DNA of 49,939 nucleotides, taken from Frankia sp. AgB1.9 (GTDB lineage Bacteria > Actinomycetota > Actinomycetes > Frankiales > Frankiaceae). The position numbers and the translations under genes were made by a program. This document shows positions 17,737 to 27,266 of the stretch, piece by piece. The stretch is from assembly GCF_016786355.1 (NCBI RefSeq), contig NZ_JADWYX010000067.1, forward strand, positions 1-49,939, read 5' to 3'. Below the pieces are notes generated by a model that did not search any database, was not told where the DNA came from, and saw only the letters and a list, made by a program, of their open reading frames with translations. How positions within the stretch are numbered: position 1 is the stretch's first letter; each line of letters starts with the position of its first letter.

Positions 17737-18614
17737 CCCCGAGCGGTGTCCTGCCCGCGGCCAGGCTGCTGGCCGGTCTGTGCGGCGCGAGCGCCGGCAT
17801 CGGCTGCTTTCTTGTCCTGCGGACAGTGGCCGGACGAGTCTCCCTGGGGCAGCCTTCCCGGTGGCTCCAGGCGGGTGCGGCGTGGCTGAACGGTCAGGTG
17901 ACCGGCACCGCCGGCCCGGAGCGGGGCCGGCGGATCCTGCTCGCCGACGAGATCGCGATCGCCGGCCGCGACCCGGCCGCCCACACCGCGTCCCGGGTCG
18001 CGCACGCCACCGGTCTGGCCATCCTCGCGGCCCTTCTGGCCGCCGCCGCGGCGGCCATGGGTCTGCCAATGCCCGTCCTCGTCGGACCGGTGGCAGTCCT
18101 GCTCGCCGCGTTCGCCGGGGTCACCCTCGCCGACCGGCCGGTCAGGCGGCTGGCCACGCAGCGCCGCCAGGAGACGAAGCTCGCGGTCGCCGCATACCTG
18201 GAGCTGGTCCGGGTGCTGCTCGCCAGCGGCCTACCGCTGCACGCCGTGCTGCGGCTGGCCGCCGACGCCGGCCACGGCTGGGCGTTCGGCCAGATCCGCG
18301 CCGCCCTCGCAACATCCGCTGCCCGTAACCAGTCACCTGACGCCGGCCTCGACGAACTGGCGGGCAGGGTTCCGCTGCCCGAGCTGAGGGAGCTACGGCT
18401 GACGATCACCTCCGCGCTGCGCGGCGCGTCACCGGTCGAGGCGATGGACAGCAAGGCCACCCACCTGCGCGCCTCCGAGGCCGCCGACGCCCGCGCCGAG
18501 GCCGCGACCGCCGACGCCGAGCTCGAACTGCCCGCCGCCGCCGTCGCCCTCGTCTTCGTCGGCTTCCTGACCTACCCGCTGCTGGCTGTCCTGTCCTCCT
18601 CCGGTCTCACCTGA
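17733..18614 (+). CDS. tadC: TadC-like platform protein
   Basis: This 293-residue partner of TadB has an N-terminal TM (GLCGASAGIGCFLVLRTVAG), a middle TM pair (ATGLAILAALLAAAAAAMGL, PVLVGPVAVLLAAFAGVTLA), a T2SSF core (AAYLELVRVLLASGLPLHAV, then LPELRELRLTITSALRGASP) and a C-terminal TM (LPAAAVALVFVGFLTYPLLA). The GTG at 17733 overlaps the tadB stop. Function is inferred from family and operon position. Confidence 0.88.
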   Translation: MTPSGVLPAARLLAGLCGASAGIGCFLVLRTVAGRVSLGQPSRWLQAGAAWLNGQVTGTAGPERGRRILLADEIAIAGRDPAAHTASRVAHATGLAILAALLAAAAAAMGLPMPVLVGPVAVLLAAFAGVTLADRPVRRLATQRRQETKLAVAAYLELVRVLLASGLPLHAVLRLAADAGHGWAFGQIRAALATSAARNQSPDAGLDELAGRVPLPELRELRLTITSALRGASPVEAMDSKATHLRASEAADARAEAATADAELELPAAAVALVFVGFLTYPLLAVLSSSGLT

Positions 18615-18647
18615 CTCCCCCCGGCCACCCGACGAAGGAGCTGCCCC

Positions 18648-18908
18648 ATGAGCCGCCTGGGCCTCTGCCTCACCCTGTTCTGCCTGTGGCTGGCCTGTCT
18701 GCCACAGCGGCTCGGCAACAGGCTGACCCGCCTCGACCACGCTGCCCGTGTGAGACGAGGCGACCGAGGCGACGGGCCACTGACGGCCGCGGTCATCGCC
18801 GCCGGCATGGTCGTCATCGCCGTCATCGTGATCGCGATCATCCGGGCCAAGGCGACGGACATCACCAACCACATCTGCACCCAGACTGACCAGACCACCT
18901 GCCCATGA
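18648..18908 (+). CDS. Small membrane protein, possible pilin-like subunit
   Basis: The 86-residue protein has two hydrophobic segments. LCLTLFCLWLACLP is near the start and PLTAAVIAAGMVVIAVIVIA is at 46-66, preceded by a short basic/Gly/Asp stretch (RRGDRGDG). Flp-type pilins of Tad systems are similarly small with one long hydrophobic helix, but the usual Gly before a Glu-Tyr is absent. ATG at 18648 follows GAAGGAG. It overlaps the next gene by 4 bp, so it belongs to the operon. Role as major pilin is a guess. Confidence 0.7.
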   Translation: MSRLGLCLTLFCLWLACLPQRLGNRLTRLDHAARVRRGDRGDGPLTAAVIAAGMVVIAVIVIAIIRAKATDITNHICTQTDQTTCP

Positions 18909-19318
18909 CCCGCTGCGCCCAGCCCCGTCGTGTCCGAGGCCGGCGGCAGGGCGACCGAGGCGCCGGCGCGGCCGAGCTGGCAGTCGTGATGACCGCGGTG
19001 CTGGCCCTGTTCGCGCTGGTCCTGACGCTAGGAATGCGCTGGCTCGCGGCGCAGGCCGCCGACGCCGCCGCGCAACGCGCGCTCGAGGTAGCCCAGGCCG
19101 CCGGCGGCACCGACAACGCGGCCGACCAGGTCGCCACCGGCATCGCCCGTTCCAGCCAGGCGATCACCACCGTCACCACGACCGTCCACCGCGGCGACAC
19201 CACGGTCAGCGTCGACGTCACCGTCACGGCCCTGCTCGGCGGCGCGGTCACCCGTACCGCCACCGGCCCGTCGATCCGCTTCCTCCCCCAGACCGCCGGA
19301 CCAGGACGAACCCCGTGA
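18905..19318 (+). CDS. TadE-like pseudopilin
   Basis: The 137-residue protein has a basic leader (RRVRGRRQGDRGAGAAELAV), the conserved Glu and then a TM helix (VMTAVLALFALVLTLGMRWL), which is the TadE/TadF layout. The rest is a small extracytoplasmic domain of Ala-rich helix and Thr/Val-rich strands (TVTTTVHRGDTTVSVDVTVT). It overlaps the genes on both sides by 4 bp. TadE-type pseudopilins help build or prime the pilus. Confidence 0.85.
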   Translation: MTRCAQPRRVRGRRQGDRGAGAAELAVVMTAVLALFALVLTLGMRWLAAQAADAAAQRALEVAQAAGGTDNAADQVATGIARSSQAITTVTTTVHRGDTTVSVDVTVTALLGGAVTRTATGPSIRFLPQTAGPGRTP

Positions 19319-19776
19319 GACTGAGACCTGACGCCGCCAACGAGAACCGCCCGTCGGCCGCCAGCGCCCACCAGCAGCACCGCCGACGGGATCGAGGGTC
19401 GTACGCGCTGGAGTTCGCCGTCGCGTTCCCGGTGATGCTGCTCGCGATCCTGGTACTCGCGACGGTCACCATCGACGCGACGGCGCACGCCGCCGTGGGA
19501 CGGGCAGCCCGGCAGGCCGCCCGCGCCGCGTCCCTAGCGACCACGCCAGCCGAGGCACAGGCAGTCGCCGACGCAACAGTCGCCGACAACCTGCACACCG
19601 GCCTCTGCCGGACGCCCCAGGTCGACACCACTGTCTCGACCGCCGACGGCTTGGCCATGGTCACGGTGGCCGTGCGCTGCCAGGCGACCATGCCTTTCGG
19701 CACCCACCAGCTACGGGCGACCGGCGACGCCGTCCTCGACCGCTACCGGGCCGGGACCACCCTCACCACGCCATGA
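19315..19776 (+). CDS. TadE-like pseudopilin
   Basis: The 153-residue protein carries DRGSYALEFAVAFPVMLLAI, a near-canonical TadE prepilin motif with Glu five residues after the Gly, followed by the TM helix and an Ala-rich segment (AVGRAARQAARAASLAT). Two Cys residues (LCRTP, VAVRCQA) could form a disulphide outside the membrane. GTG start overlaps the upstream stop and the next gene starts at ATGA. Confidence 0.87.
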   Translation: MRLRPDAANENRPSAASAHQQHRRRDRGSYALEFAVAFPVMLLAILVLATVTIDATAHAAVGRAARQAARAASLATTPAEAQAVADATVADNLHTGLCRTPQVDTTVSTADGLAMVTVAVRCQATMPFGTHQLRATGDAVLDRYRAGTTLTTP

Positions 19777-20198
19777 CGACCCGACGAACCCCACACCCGA
19801 CGCAGGGCGACGCCGGGACGATCAGCCTGACGCTGGCCGTCCTGTTCGCCGGTGCGCTGATCCTCGCCGGGCTGATCTTCGATGCCGGCCATGTGCTGGA
19901 CACCGCGGGCCGAGCCTCCGACCTGGCCGCCGCCGCGGCCCGCGCCGGCGCCCAGGCCCTCGACGAGACAAGCCTGCGCGCCGGCACTCCCGCTCTCGAC
20001 CGGACCCGAGCGGACGCGAACGTCCACGCCTACCTGGCCCGCCACCCAGAAGCCCAGCCCGTCGCAGTCATCGTCGATGGGCTGACCGTCACGGTGACCG
20101 TCACCGAACGCGTCGACTTCCAGCTCCTGGCCCTCACCGGCCACAGCCACACGACGGTCGTCGAGACCCGCACCGCCACCGCCGCCACCGATCCCTAA
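19773..20198 (+). CDS. TadG/TadE-like pilus assembly protein
   Basis: The 141-residue protein starts with QGDAGTISLTLAVLFAGALI and a TM helix, then LIFDAGHVLDTAGRASDLAA, matching the N-terminal helix of TadG-type (putative Flp pilus-assembly) proteins. The domain ends in a strand-rich part (VIVDGLTVTVTVTERVDFQL). It lacks the long von Willebrand-like region of full TadG. It is the last of the tightly overlapping block; a 148-bp gap follows. Confidence 0.84.
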   Translation: MTTRRTPHPTQGDAGTISLTLAVLFAGALILAGLIFDAGHVLDTAGRASDLAAAAARAGAQALDETSLRAGTPALDRTRADANVHAYLARHPEAQPVAVIVDGLTVTVTVTERVDFQLLALTGHSHTTVVETRTATAATDP

Positions 20199-20346
20199 CT
20201 CGCGGCCAGTCCCACCGGCGCGACGTGGTCCCCGCGGGCCGCCCGACCGGGCACCCCGCCAGCTCGAACCCGGCCCACAGCGGCCGCACCAGCTCGAAGG
20301 TCGGCGCGGCGCCGACCGCCCGCGACCCCGTAGGAAGAGGACCCGC

Positions 20347-23300
20347 ATGTCCCGTCGGGCCAGCAGCGCCCCAGCCCGGTCAACTGCCCGCCGCGCCGGC
20401 AGGCCCGGAGCCGGCGAGATCCTGCGCAGCCTGTTCGCGCTGGTCACGATGGTCGGCTTCCTCGGCGGGGTGCCCCTGCTGCTCTGGACCTGGCGCGGCT
20501 ACCCGCTGCCAACGACGTTCCAACCCGAACGCTGGTGGAATCTCCTGCGCGCCGGCTTCATCCACCCCGACGTCCTGCCCAACTCGCTCGCCACCGCCGG
20601 CTGGCTGCTGTGGGCGTGGCCGACACTCTGCATCGCCTGGGAGATCGTCACCCAGGCTGCTGCGGCCCGTCGAAGGGCCATCAGGTCGCGACGCCACGGA
20701 GCGGTCCGGGCTCACCCGTTCGAGCCGGCGCAGCGCCCCGGTCGGCAGGCGAGCGACCGGCCGGGTAACGGCGGGCGCGTCCCGCGCTCCGCAGACACCC
20801 GGTGGGATGCGCCAGCGACGTCAGATCCGAGAGGCGTGCGACCTGGAACGCCTGCACCACGCGCTGTCCGGCGCGGCGCAGCCCGCTGGGTCGCAACCGC
20901 CGGCGTCGCGATCACTCTGCTGACCAGCCGTGCCGCGCTCGCCGCCAGCCCGGCCACCGTGATCCCGACCGGTTCCGGCGTTGTCGCGACCGCACCCGCG
21001 AACCTGGCCTTCACCGCCCCGCCGTCCTCGTCCGCCAGCCTTACCGTCGATGCCCTGCTCGCCGCCACCACGCCGTCACGCCCCACCGCGACCACGGCTG
21101 GCGAGAACACGTCCGCCAGTACCGGGCGGACGACGACGTTGCAGCCCACAACCGCCTTTCACACGGTTCAGCCCGGAGACACCCTCTGGGCCATCGCCGC
21201 GCACTGCTACCCCACCGCTACCTACGCCCAGCTGCCGGCCGTCGTCGACGCGGTCTTCACCACCAACCTCGGCACTCCCGACCCCGCCGGCCGCCGCCTC
21301 GTCCACCCAAGCCTGATCAACCCCGGCATGCTCCTGGTCCTGCCGACCGTCACCGCCAGCCCCGAGGCGCAGTCACCCCGCTCCGACCCGACCGGCGCTG
21401 GAACGTCGCCCAACGAGAGCACGCCGACCGCCAGCCCCACGCCGAACAGCAGTGGACCGGCAACCGGCGGCACGCCGACGACCAGAACACCGGTCCCGGC
21501 GCCCGCATCCGAGGCCCAAGGACTCACCCCACCCGCCAGCACAAGCCCGCCAGCGCCATCGTCGGCACGCCCGACGGGCCCGCCACCTCCGACGCCGAGT
21601 TGGGGCCTTGCCCCGGTCGTGCCCGTCGTCCCTCCGACGCTGGCCAATCCGTCGCCGACGGCCGTGGAGCACCATCAGCCCTCTGGCCCAAGTGCCCAGA
21701 CCAGGTACGGGTTCGCACCTTGGCAGCTGGCCACCGGCCTCGGCGGCGGACTGCTGGCCGCGGCGGTTCTCAGCGCCGTCGCCTTCCGGCGTCGCCGCCG
21801 CGACCACCAGGTCATTCCCGCTACCGCCCCGCCACCGCCCGACCAAGCGACCGCCGAAGTGCACACCGCGCTGCTCGCGACCACGCCACCCGACCGGGCC
21901 CGCCGCCTCGACCATGCTCTCCGGGCCCTCGCCCTCCTGCACGCCACCCCAGACGCCGACGGCCCACTGCCGCAGGTCGTGCTCACCCGCCCCACCGGCA
22001 CGCTCGACGTCTACCTGCTCGACCCGATCCCTTCTCCACCGTCGCCCTGGGAACCCGACGCCGACGGCCAGGTCTGGACCCTGCCCGCCGACGCCACCCT
22101 GCCCACCGTCGACGACGGCCTCCCGCCGCCCTGCCCAGCGCTCGTCCAGCTCGGCACCCAGCCCGACGGCGCCCTCGTCCATGCCGACCTCGAAGCCCTC
22201 GGCGTCCTCACCCTGGACCCCGCCGGCCACGGCCCGGACGCCGTCGCCAGCCTCGCCCGCGCGCTGCTCACCACCCTGGCCCTCAGCCCGTTCGCCGAGG
22301 CACCACTCATCCGCACCGTCGGCCTGGACCCCGCAGGCCTCGCCACCGAGTGGCGCGTCCATCCCGCCGTCGACCTGGGCGACCTGTTGGCCTCCACGGT
22401 GCCCGAGACCGCCCAGCTGCGCGCCGACCTCGCCGCCATCGGCGCACCCACCACCCTCACCGCCCGCGCCACAGCCCCCGACAACTGGGACCCGACCATC
22501 GCCCTCGTCGCCACCTCACCCACCGACGACGCCGAAACCGACCAGCTCGTCGACCTCGCTCTGCTCGCCGCGCCAGGCAGCACCGGCCTCGCCCTCGTCC
22601 AGCCCGCCGAGTCCGACTACCAGTCCACCTGGAGCCTCACCCTCCTACCCGCCACCTCCCGCGACGCCGCCGACGAACCCCATACCAACGGGCCGACCAC
22701 CGAACCGACGGACCAGAGCGACGAGGACCCAGACGACCTCGACGACGGCCTTGATGTCCTGGACGACGCCGACGAGGACGACAGCGCTGACGAGATGCGC
22801 GCGTGGCCGCGCGCCCCTGTCATCACAGGCCACAGGACAGGAACCGGCCCGCATTGGCGCCTGGACCCGCTCGGCCTTGTTCTCACCCCAACCACGCTCG
22901 CCGCCGCCGAGCTAGCGGCGCTGTGCGACCTGCTCGCCGACGTCGTCCGACCACCGATCCCCGCACTCCCCCTGGTGCCACCGTTTCCACCACCAAGCGA
23001 AGACGGGCCCGCCAGCCCACCCGCCGCCGACTACACCGGCCTGTCATGGCCGCACTTCCTGAGCCCGACGACGGCACACGAGTCTCCTCTGGATAACGCC
23101 CCGCAGGCGGAAGGCTCGACCTCGCGGCCTGCTGCTTACGGCGTCGACGGCGATCCGTTCGAAGTCACCCGGCTGGACTGGCCGCACGAGGTCGACCTCG
23201 ACCCGCCCGCGCGCCCAGAACCGCTCCCCGGGCCGATCCACGTTTCCGGTCCACACGAGTCCTCGAACGGGTACCCGCGTCACCTGACTCCAGCACCGCC

Positions 23301-24333
23301 AGCGGACCCGATTCAGGTCGCCGGCCAGGACACAGCCAGCCCCGCCTGGACCCCCGTAGTCCCCGACGCAGCGGCCACGCACCGGCCCATTCCAGTGCCC
23401 GCCGAGCCCGGGGCGCTGACCGGGCGCCCCGACAGCCTGGCGGCCGACTCATCTACCGAGGCGGAGGTCAGCCCGCCGCCGTACGTGGAACCCAATTGGC
23501 AAGTCATGGTCCACTTCTACGGACCGCTCATCGTTACCAGCCGCGCCGGCAAGCTCCCAACCGGCGACGTCGCCCGCGGCCGCAACCTGGAAGTCCTCGC
23601 CTGGCTCGCCACCCACCGCAACCGCACCCGCATAGACCTCGAAGCCGCCGTCTGGCCCAGCGGTGTGCGAGCGAAATCGATCCACAACCAGCTCGGCAGC
23701 ACCCGCAAGCTCCTCGTCCAACTCGCCGGCCCCGACGCCGCCGCCTGGATCCCCACCGGCACGACCATCCTGCGCCTCGACCCCGCCGTCACCACCGACC
23801 TGCACCTGCTCGAACACCGACTGGCCTACGCACTGCGCCACCAGAACCATCCCGACACCGCGATCCCCGTCCTCGCCGGCGCCCTCGACCTGGTGAACGG
23901 CACCCCGGCAACCCACTCCTGGTTCGAGGCAGAACTCGGCTCCGCCCTGACCACCAGCGCCGTCCGCGCCGCCGCCCTCCTCGCCGAGCTACACCTCGCC
24001 CGCGGCGACACCACCGCCGCACTGACCGCAACCACCCGCGGCCTCGCGATCCTGCCCGCCCACCCCGACCTGTTCGGTATCCGCCTACGCGCCCACGCGG
24101 CCAACGGCGACCCGGCCGCCGTCACCGCCGACTACCACGCCTACCTACGCGCCGAACAAGCCGACCCACTCAACGAAGGCGACACCAACTCCGACCTCGC
24201 CCACCTGCATCGACACCTCGTCAAGAGCCTCACCGTCGCCTCGCGGCCTCGGGCAGAGCGAAACGAGTTCAACGGGCCCGGAGCTGGCTCCGGTGATCAG
24301 GATGTTGCGGCGGACCGTGGTTCGACTTCTTGA
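20347..24333 (+). CDS. LysM and BTAD-domain membrane protein
   Basis: This 1328-residue protein has two N-terminal TMs (EILRSLFALVTMVGFLGGVP; LATAGWLLWAWPTLCIAWEI) and a basic linker. A LysM domain follows at about 270-325 (FHTVQPGDTLWAIAAHCYPT), then a Pro/Ser/Thr-rich stretch and a third TM near 459-480 followed by RRRRR. A large cytoplasmic part contains a very acidic segment near 790-816. The C-terminus is a SARP-like region: winged helix (VMVHFYGPLIVTSRAGKLPT, ARGRNLEVLAWLATHRNRTR) and BTAD helices (about 1140-1300). LysM outside and BTAD inside suggest coupling of wall state to cytoplasmic signalling. Such proteins recur with actinobacterial Tad-like loci. ATG at 20347 follows GGAAGAGG. 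Confidence 0.85.
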   Translation: MSRRASSAPARSTARRAGRPGAGEILRSLFALVTMVGFLGGVPLLLWTWRGYPLPTTFQPERWWNLLRAGFIHPDVLPNSLATAGWLLWAWPTLCIAWEIVTQAAAARRRAIRSRRHGAVRAHPFEPAQRPGRQASDRPGNGGRVPRSADTRWDAPATSDPRGVRPGTPAPRAVRRGAARWVATAGVAITLLTSRAALAASPATVIPTGSGVVATAPANLAFTAPPSSSASLTVDALLAATTPSRPTATTAGENTSASTGRTTTLQPTTAFHTVQPGDTLWAIAAHCYPTATYAQLPAVVDAVFTTNLGTPDPAGRRLVHPSLINPGMLLVLPTVTASPEAQSPRSDPTGAGTSPNESTPTASPTPNSSGPATGGTPTTRTPVPAPASEAQGLTPPASTSPPAPSSARPTGPPPPTPSWGLAPVVPVVPPTLANPSPTAVEHHQPSGPSAQTRYGFAPWQLATGLGGGLLAAAVLSAVAFRRRRRDHQVIPATAPPPPDQATAEVHTALLATTPPDRARRLDHALRALALLHATPDADGPLPQVVLTRPTGTLDVYLLDPIPSPPSPWEPDADGQVWTLPADATLPTVDDGLPPPCPALVQLGTQPDGALVHADLEALGVLTLDPAGHGPDAVASLARALLTTLALSPFAEAPLIRTVGLDPAGLATEWRVHPAVDLGDLLASTVPETAQLRADLAAIGAPTTLTARATAPDNWDPTIALVATSPTDDAETDQLVDLALLAAPGSTGLALVQPAESDYQSTWSLTLLPATSRDAADEPHTNGPTTEPTDQSDEDPDDLDDGLDVLDDADEDDSADEMRAWPRAPVITGHRTGTGPHWRLDPLGLVLTPTTLAAAELAALCDLLADVVRPPIPALPLVPPFPPPSEDGPASPPAADYTGLSWPHFLSPTTAHESPLDNAPQAEGSTSRPAAYGVDGDPFEVTRLDWPHEVDLDPPARPEPLPGPIHVSGPHESSNGYPRHLTPAPPADPIQVAGQDTASPAWTPVVPDAAATHRPIPVPAEPGALTGRPDSLAADSSTEAEVSPPPYVEPNWQVMVHFYGPLIVTSRAGKLPTGDVARGRNLEVLAWLATHRNRTRIDLEAAVWPSGVRAKSIHNQLGSTRKLLVQLAGPDAAAWIPTGTTILRLDPAVTTDLHLLEHRLAYALRHQNHPDTAIPVLAGALDLVNGTPATHSWFEAELGSALTTSAVRAAALLAELHLARGDTTAALTATTRGLAILPAHPDLFGIRLRAHAANGDPAAVTADYHAYLRAEQADPLNEGDTNSDLAHLHRHLVKSLTVASRPRAERNEFNGPGAGSGDQDVAADRGSTS

Positions 24334-24520
24334 CAAGGTTCTGACTGGCGTCGCGCCCACCGCGCGGCCACCACGCGGCACGTTTCGGCAGCGACAGCGC
24401 GGCAGGGATGACCACCATGCGGGCCGCAGAGGCGTCGACCGTGGGCACGGGGCGAGATGCCTTGTTCCAGCCGCGCGGACACGCTCAGGGTCGCGCCGTC
24501 GGTTCGTGGCCGGACCTGGC

Positions 24521-25786
24521 TCAGGACAGGGCGCCGACTTCGATGAGGCTGCGCCTGGTGTCGGCGAACGTGTCCTCGGCGGGCGGGGCGCCCAGGCGGA
24601 AGTGGCGCGTGCGGCAGCGTTGGACAGCGGGCCGCCGACGCCGAGGCTGCCTGTCACGGCGTGCACCCGCGCGTCTCTGCACGACGTCGGCAACGTGCCC
24701 GGTGTTGTCGACGCGAGCGCCCGCGTCGCACGCGATCAGCTGGTCAGCCAGGCCGCACAGCGGCACGTCCGCCCCGGGCAGCAGGACGGCGCTGTCCGGG
24801 CCAAAGAGCACATCCGACGGCGGGGCCACCGTCATCGTGCCGTGCCGCCGCGGCACCGGGACAACACTCACGACGTCGGTTGCCACCGGCGCCGCGGTCA
24901 CGACGCTACTGTCGTCCACGGCGCAGTGCGCCGCGCCAGCCGCCTCGCAGATCGCCAGCCACAGCGCCTTCACCTGGACCTCCTCCGGCTGGTCCAACGC
25001 CGGCTGAGCCCCTGCCACCCGGCCCAGCCCTACAAACGTCACCGACCGGCCGCCCAGATGCGGCAGCAGATCACGCCGACGCAGATCAGCCGCGACCGCC
25101 TTTGCGTCGAACGTCCACCCAAGGCTCGCCAGATTCACCGGGTCCACCGTGCTCACCCCCGACGTCAGTAGATAGATCGGGCCGGACCCGGCCTCAGCGA
25201 CCGCGCGCAGCGTGTCGAGAACGTCGAGCTGCTCACGCGTCGCCGCCCGGCTCGCAAGCCCCGCCGAAAGCTTCCCGAACGCAGCGTCGATCAGCTTCAC
25301 GCGCTCGGTGGAATCGTTCTCGACGTCACCTCCGCGCATCGGCGTCAGATCAACATCCGCCGGTGCCCGACCGAGCTGGACGAGACGTGCGTCGGGGACG
25401 CCCGGCTTCTGCGAACGGTCCGCCTCCGCCCGCAACGTCGCCGCGAGCGCGTCCGACAATGCGGGCGCCGGCTCGGCCGACGTCGCCGTCACTCCCACCA
25501 CCGCCGTCACATCCTTCGGAGGCCGGCCGCAGCCATCCAGCAGGGCCAGCAGAAGAACAACCAGGCAGACGAGCAGCCCGACCGCGCTCCGACGCGGCCG
25601 GGCGCCCGCGCTCCGTCCGCCGGACCCCCCGAAGAGCCGGCGGACGTGACGGCCGACGAGAAGCTCGGCGCTGGACCCTCCCGACAAGCCGCGACGCCTC
25701 CCCGACCCGCGCGACGCGGACACCCCGCTCCCCACGGGCTCGAACGACATCGCCCACCGCGCCTCGCCCAGGCCGAACACAGACAT
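24521..25786 (-). CDS. Membrane-anchored OmpA-like protein with damaged C-terminus
   Basis: The 421-residue protein has an Arg/Gly-rich N-terminus, then one hydrophobic anchor (SAVGLLVCLVVLLLALLDGC, about 67-86). A domain follows with LVQLGRAPADVDLTPMRGGD and IYLLTSGVSTVDPVNL. It then has an OmpA-type start (DVLFGPDSAVLLPGADVPLC, GLADQLIACDAGARVDNTGH). After VADV the reading turns Arg-rich and ends without the RxxxNRR-type end expected of OmpA domains, suggesting a frameshift near 24690. AAGGGA precedes the ATG. It converges on the BTAD gene. Confidence 0.7.
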   Translation of the reverse strand: MSVFGLGEARWAMSFEPVGSGVSASRGSGRRRGLSGGSSAELLVGRHVRRLFGGSGGRSAGARPRRSAVGLLVCLVVLLLALLDGCGRPPKDVTAVVGVTATSAEPAPALSDALAATLRAEADRSQKPGVPDARLVQLGRAPADVDLTPMRGGDVENDSTERVKLIDAAFGKLSAGLASRAATREQLDVLDTLRAVAEAGSGPIYLLTSGVSTVDPVNLASLGWTFDAKAVAADLRRRDLLPHLGGRSVTFVGLGRVAGAQPALDQPEEVQVKALWLAICEAAGAAHCAVDDSSVVTAAPVATDVVSVVPVPRRHGTMTVAPPSDVLFGPDSAVLLPGADVPLCGLADQLIACDAGARVDNTGHVADVVQRRAGARRDRQPRRRRPAVQRCRTRHFRLGAPPAEDTFADTRRSLIEVGALS

Positions 25787-26024
25787 CCCAGATCCCTTCG
25801 CGCAGACCGACGGCCCGCGACCGCCCAGGCGCGCGAAGCATCAGCGCCCCGGCAACCCGCGATCCCCCCGGCGTCCGTCACCCCAACCAGACGGACAGCG
25901 CACCCCCATCCGCGACCTCACCCGGCGTCAGGTTCACCGGCATCAACACACCTCGGGATTTATGCGAATCAGACTCGGCGATCTCCGGGGGCGCAGCGCT
26001 CGCTGCAAAATACCGTCCTGCGGG
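25787..26024. other. Gap with highly decayed repeat-like sequence
   Basis: No gene is seen. Around 25960-26000 a stretch (AATCAGACTCGG then GATCTCCGGG) looks like a CRISPR repeat that has lost its middle. It lies outside the first recognisable degenerate repeat and would mark the old, leader-distal end of array 1. Confidence 0.35.
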
Positions 26025-27002
26025 ATTTCAACCCGACCCGGATTTAGTGGATTCTGGGGCCCCCAGGAGAACGTCCCTGCGCGTTGCTCCTTCACGTTTC
26101 AGTCCGACTCGGATTTGGTGATCTCTGGGACCCCTCGACGAGCAGTACGACCAGAGCCAGGACGGCTAGTTTCAATCCGACTCGGATTTGGTGATCTCTG
26201 GGACTGTAATTGCGGTTTCCGGATCGACTCCGGCCTCCGCGTTTCAATCCGACTCGGATTTGGTGATCTCTGGGACCCGCAAGAGCCATCGCGTTCCTTC
26301 CGCGTCCTGGTGGAGTTTCAATCCGACTCGGATTTGGTGATCTCTGGGACAGGTTCTTGTACCTGTGCAAGCGGGTCCACCGGCTGTTTCAATCCGACTC
26401 GGATCTGGTGATCTCTGGGACCAGCAAGCGTAAGGCCTACGGCCTGTTCGCCACCGTCCTGTTTCAATCCGACTCGGATTTGGTGATCTCTGGGACACCC
26501 ACCGCAGACCTGCGGAGCGGGTTACACGGGGTTTCAATCCGACTCGGATTTGGTGATCTCTGGGACACGAGGCTGTCGAGTTCGGCCGCGACGTTCGGAC
26601 CGTGTTTCAATCCGACTCGGATTTGGTGATCTCTGGGACTCCCAGATCCCCTGGGACGCTCTGCCGAGCATTGGAGGACAGTTTCAATCCGACTCGGATT
26701 TGGTGATCTCTGGGACCCGAAACCGAGGCGCCGCCGCCTGGCGTGGTCGTAGTTTCAATCCGACTCGGATTTGGTGATCTCTGGGACCCCTGCTAGCGCG
26801 ACTCGGTAAGGGCGTCTATGACGAGTTTCAATCCGACTCGGATTTGGTGATCTCTGGGACATCTCGGACGTCATCAAGGCACTGACCGTAAAGAGTTTCA
26901 ATCCGACTCGGATTTGGTGATCTCCGGGACCGACAAGGACATCGATGTCCTGAACGTGATCATCCGGTTTCAATCCGACTCAGATTTGGTGATCTCTGGG
27001 AC
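26025..27002 (-). CRISPR. CRISPR array 1 (14 repeats, type-A repeat)
   Basis: Fourteen 36-bp repeats start at 26025 (8 mismatches, terminal), 26096, 26169, 26241, 26315, 26386, 26461, 26531, 26604, 26681, 26752, 26825, 26895 and 26967. Thirteen spacers are 34-41 bp. On the plus strand a repeat runs GTTTCAATCCGACTCGGATT then TGGTGATCTCTGGGAC. The crRNA strand is the reverse one: there the repeat ends ATTGAAAC, the usual 5' handle, and AATCCG/CGGATT forms a hairpin. Degenerate repeats on the left and the conserved leader on the right agree that transcription and spacer addition come from the right. The leader-proximal repeat (26967) carries CTCAG for CTCGG. Confidence 0.98.
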
Positions 27003-27206
27003 AGCTGCCCGAATTGTACACCGGCTGACCTGCGGGTTTGCAAGATCGAACCAGAACCTCGACTGGAAGATCGACTCGTGATCGCCTATTGGATCTTTGA
27101 GATAGGCGTCCTCGCAGCTCAGGGCACAAGTCGAGCTACAGCCAGAACCTGCTCGGTCTGTCGGCGTGTCGGAGGTTCTGGCCAGGTCGCCGGGCGCGTC
27201 CGTCTG
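27003..27206 (-). promoter_or_regulatory. Leader and promoter of CRISPR array 1
   Basis: The sequence right of the array is conserved beside all three arrays. On the reverse strand it offers -35 TTGCAA (27038-27043) and -10 TACAAT (27013-27018), 19 bp apart, pointing into the array. Further right, GCCAGAACCT (27141-27150) and AGGTTCTGGC (27173-27182) form a 10-bp inverted repeat. GTCCGTCTG at 27198-27206 also recurs in the other two leaders. Confidence 0.8.
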
Positions 27207-27266
27207 TCGCCGGTGAGACCCGCCGCCCGCGCGCGGCGGGCTCGGACGGAACGGAGGTTCGGCGGC

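Noticed and set aside
20802..22754. Very long Arg/Pro-rich frame inside the BTAD gene
   Set aside because: It is a shifted-frame shadow of the LysM/BTAD protein, composed of Arg, Pro and His.
24661..26121. Plus-strand frame of 486 codons opposite the OmpA-like gene
   Set aside because: Low-complexity antisense reading; it continues into the CRISPR array.
25962..27002. Frames with repeated SDSDLVISGT or SIRLGFGDLWD motifs
   Set aside because: They are translations of the CRISPR repeats, not proteins; the same applies at 29278-29890 and 32379-32558.
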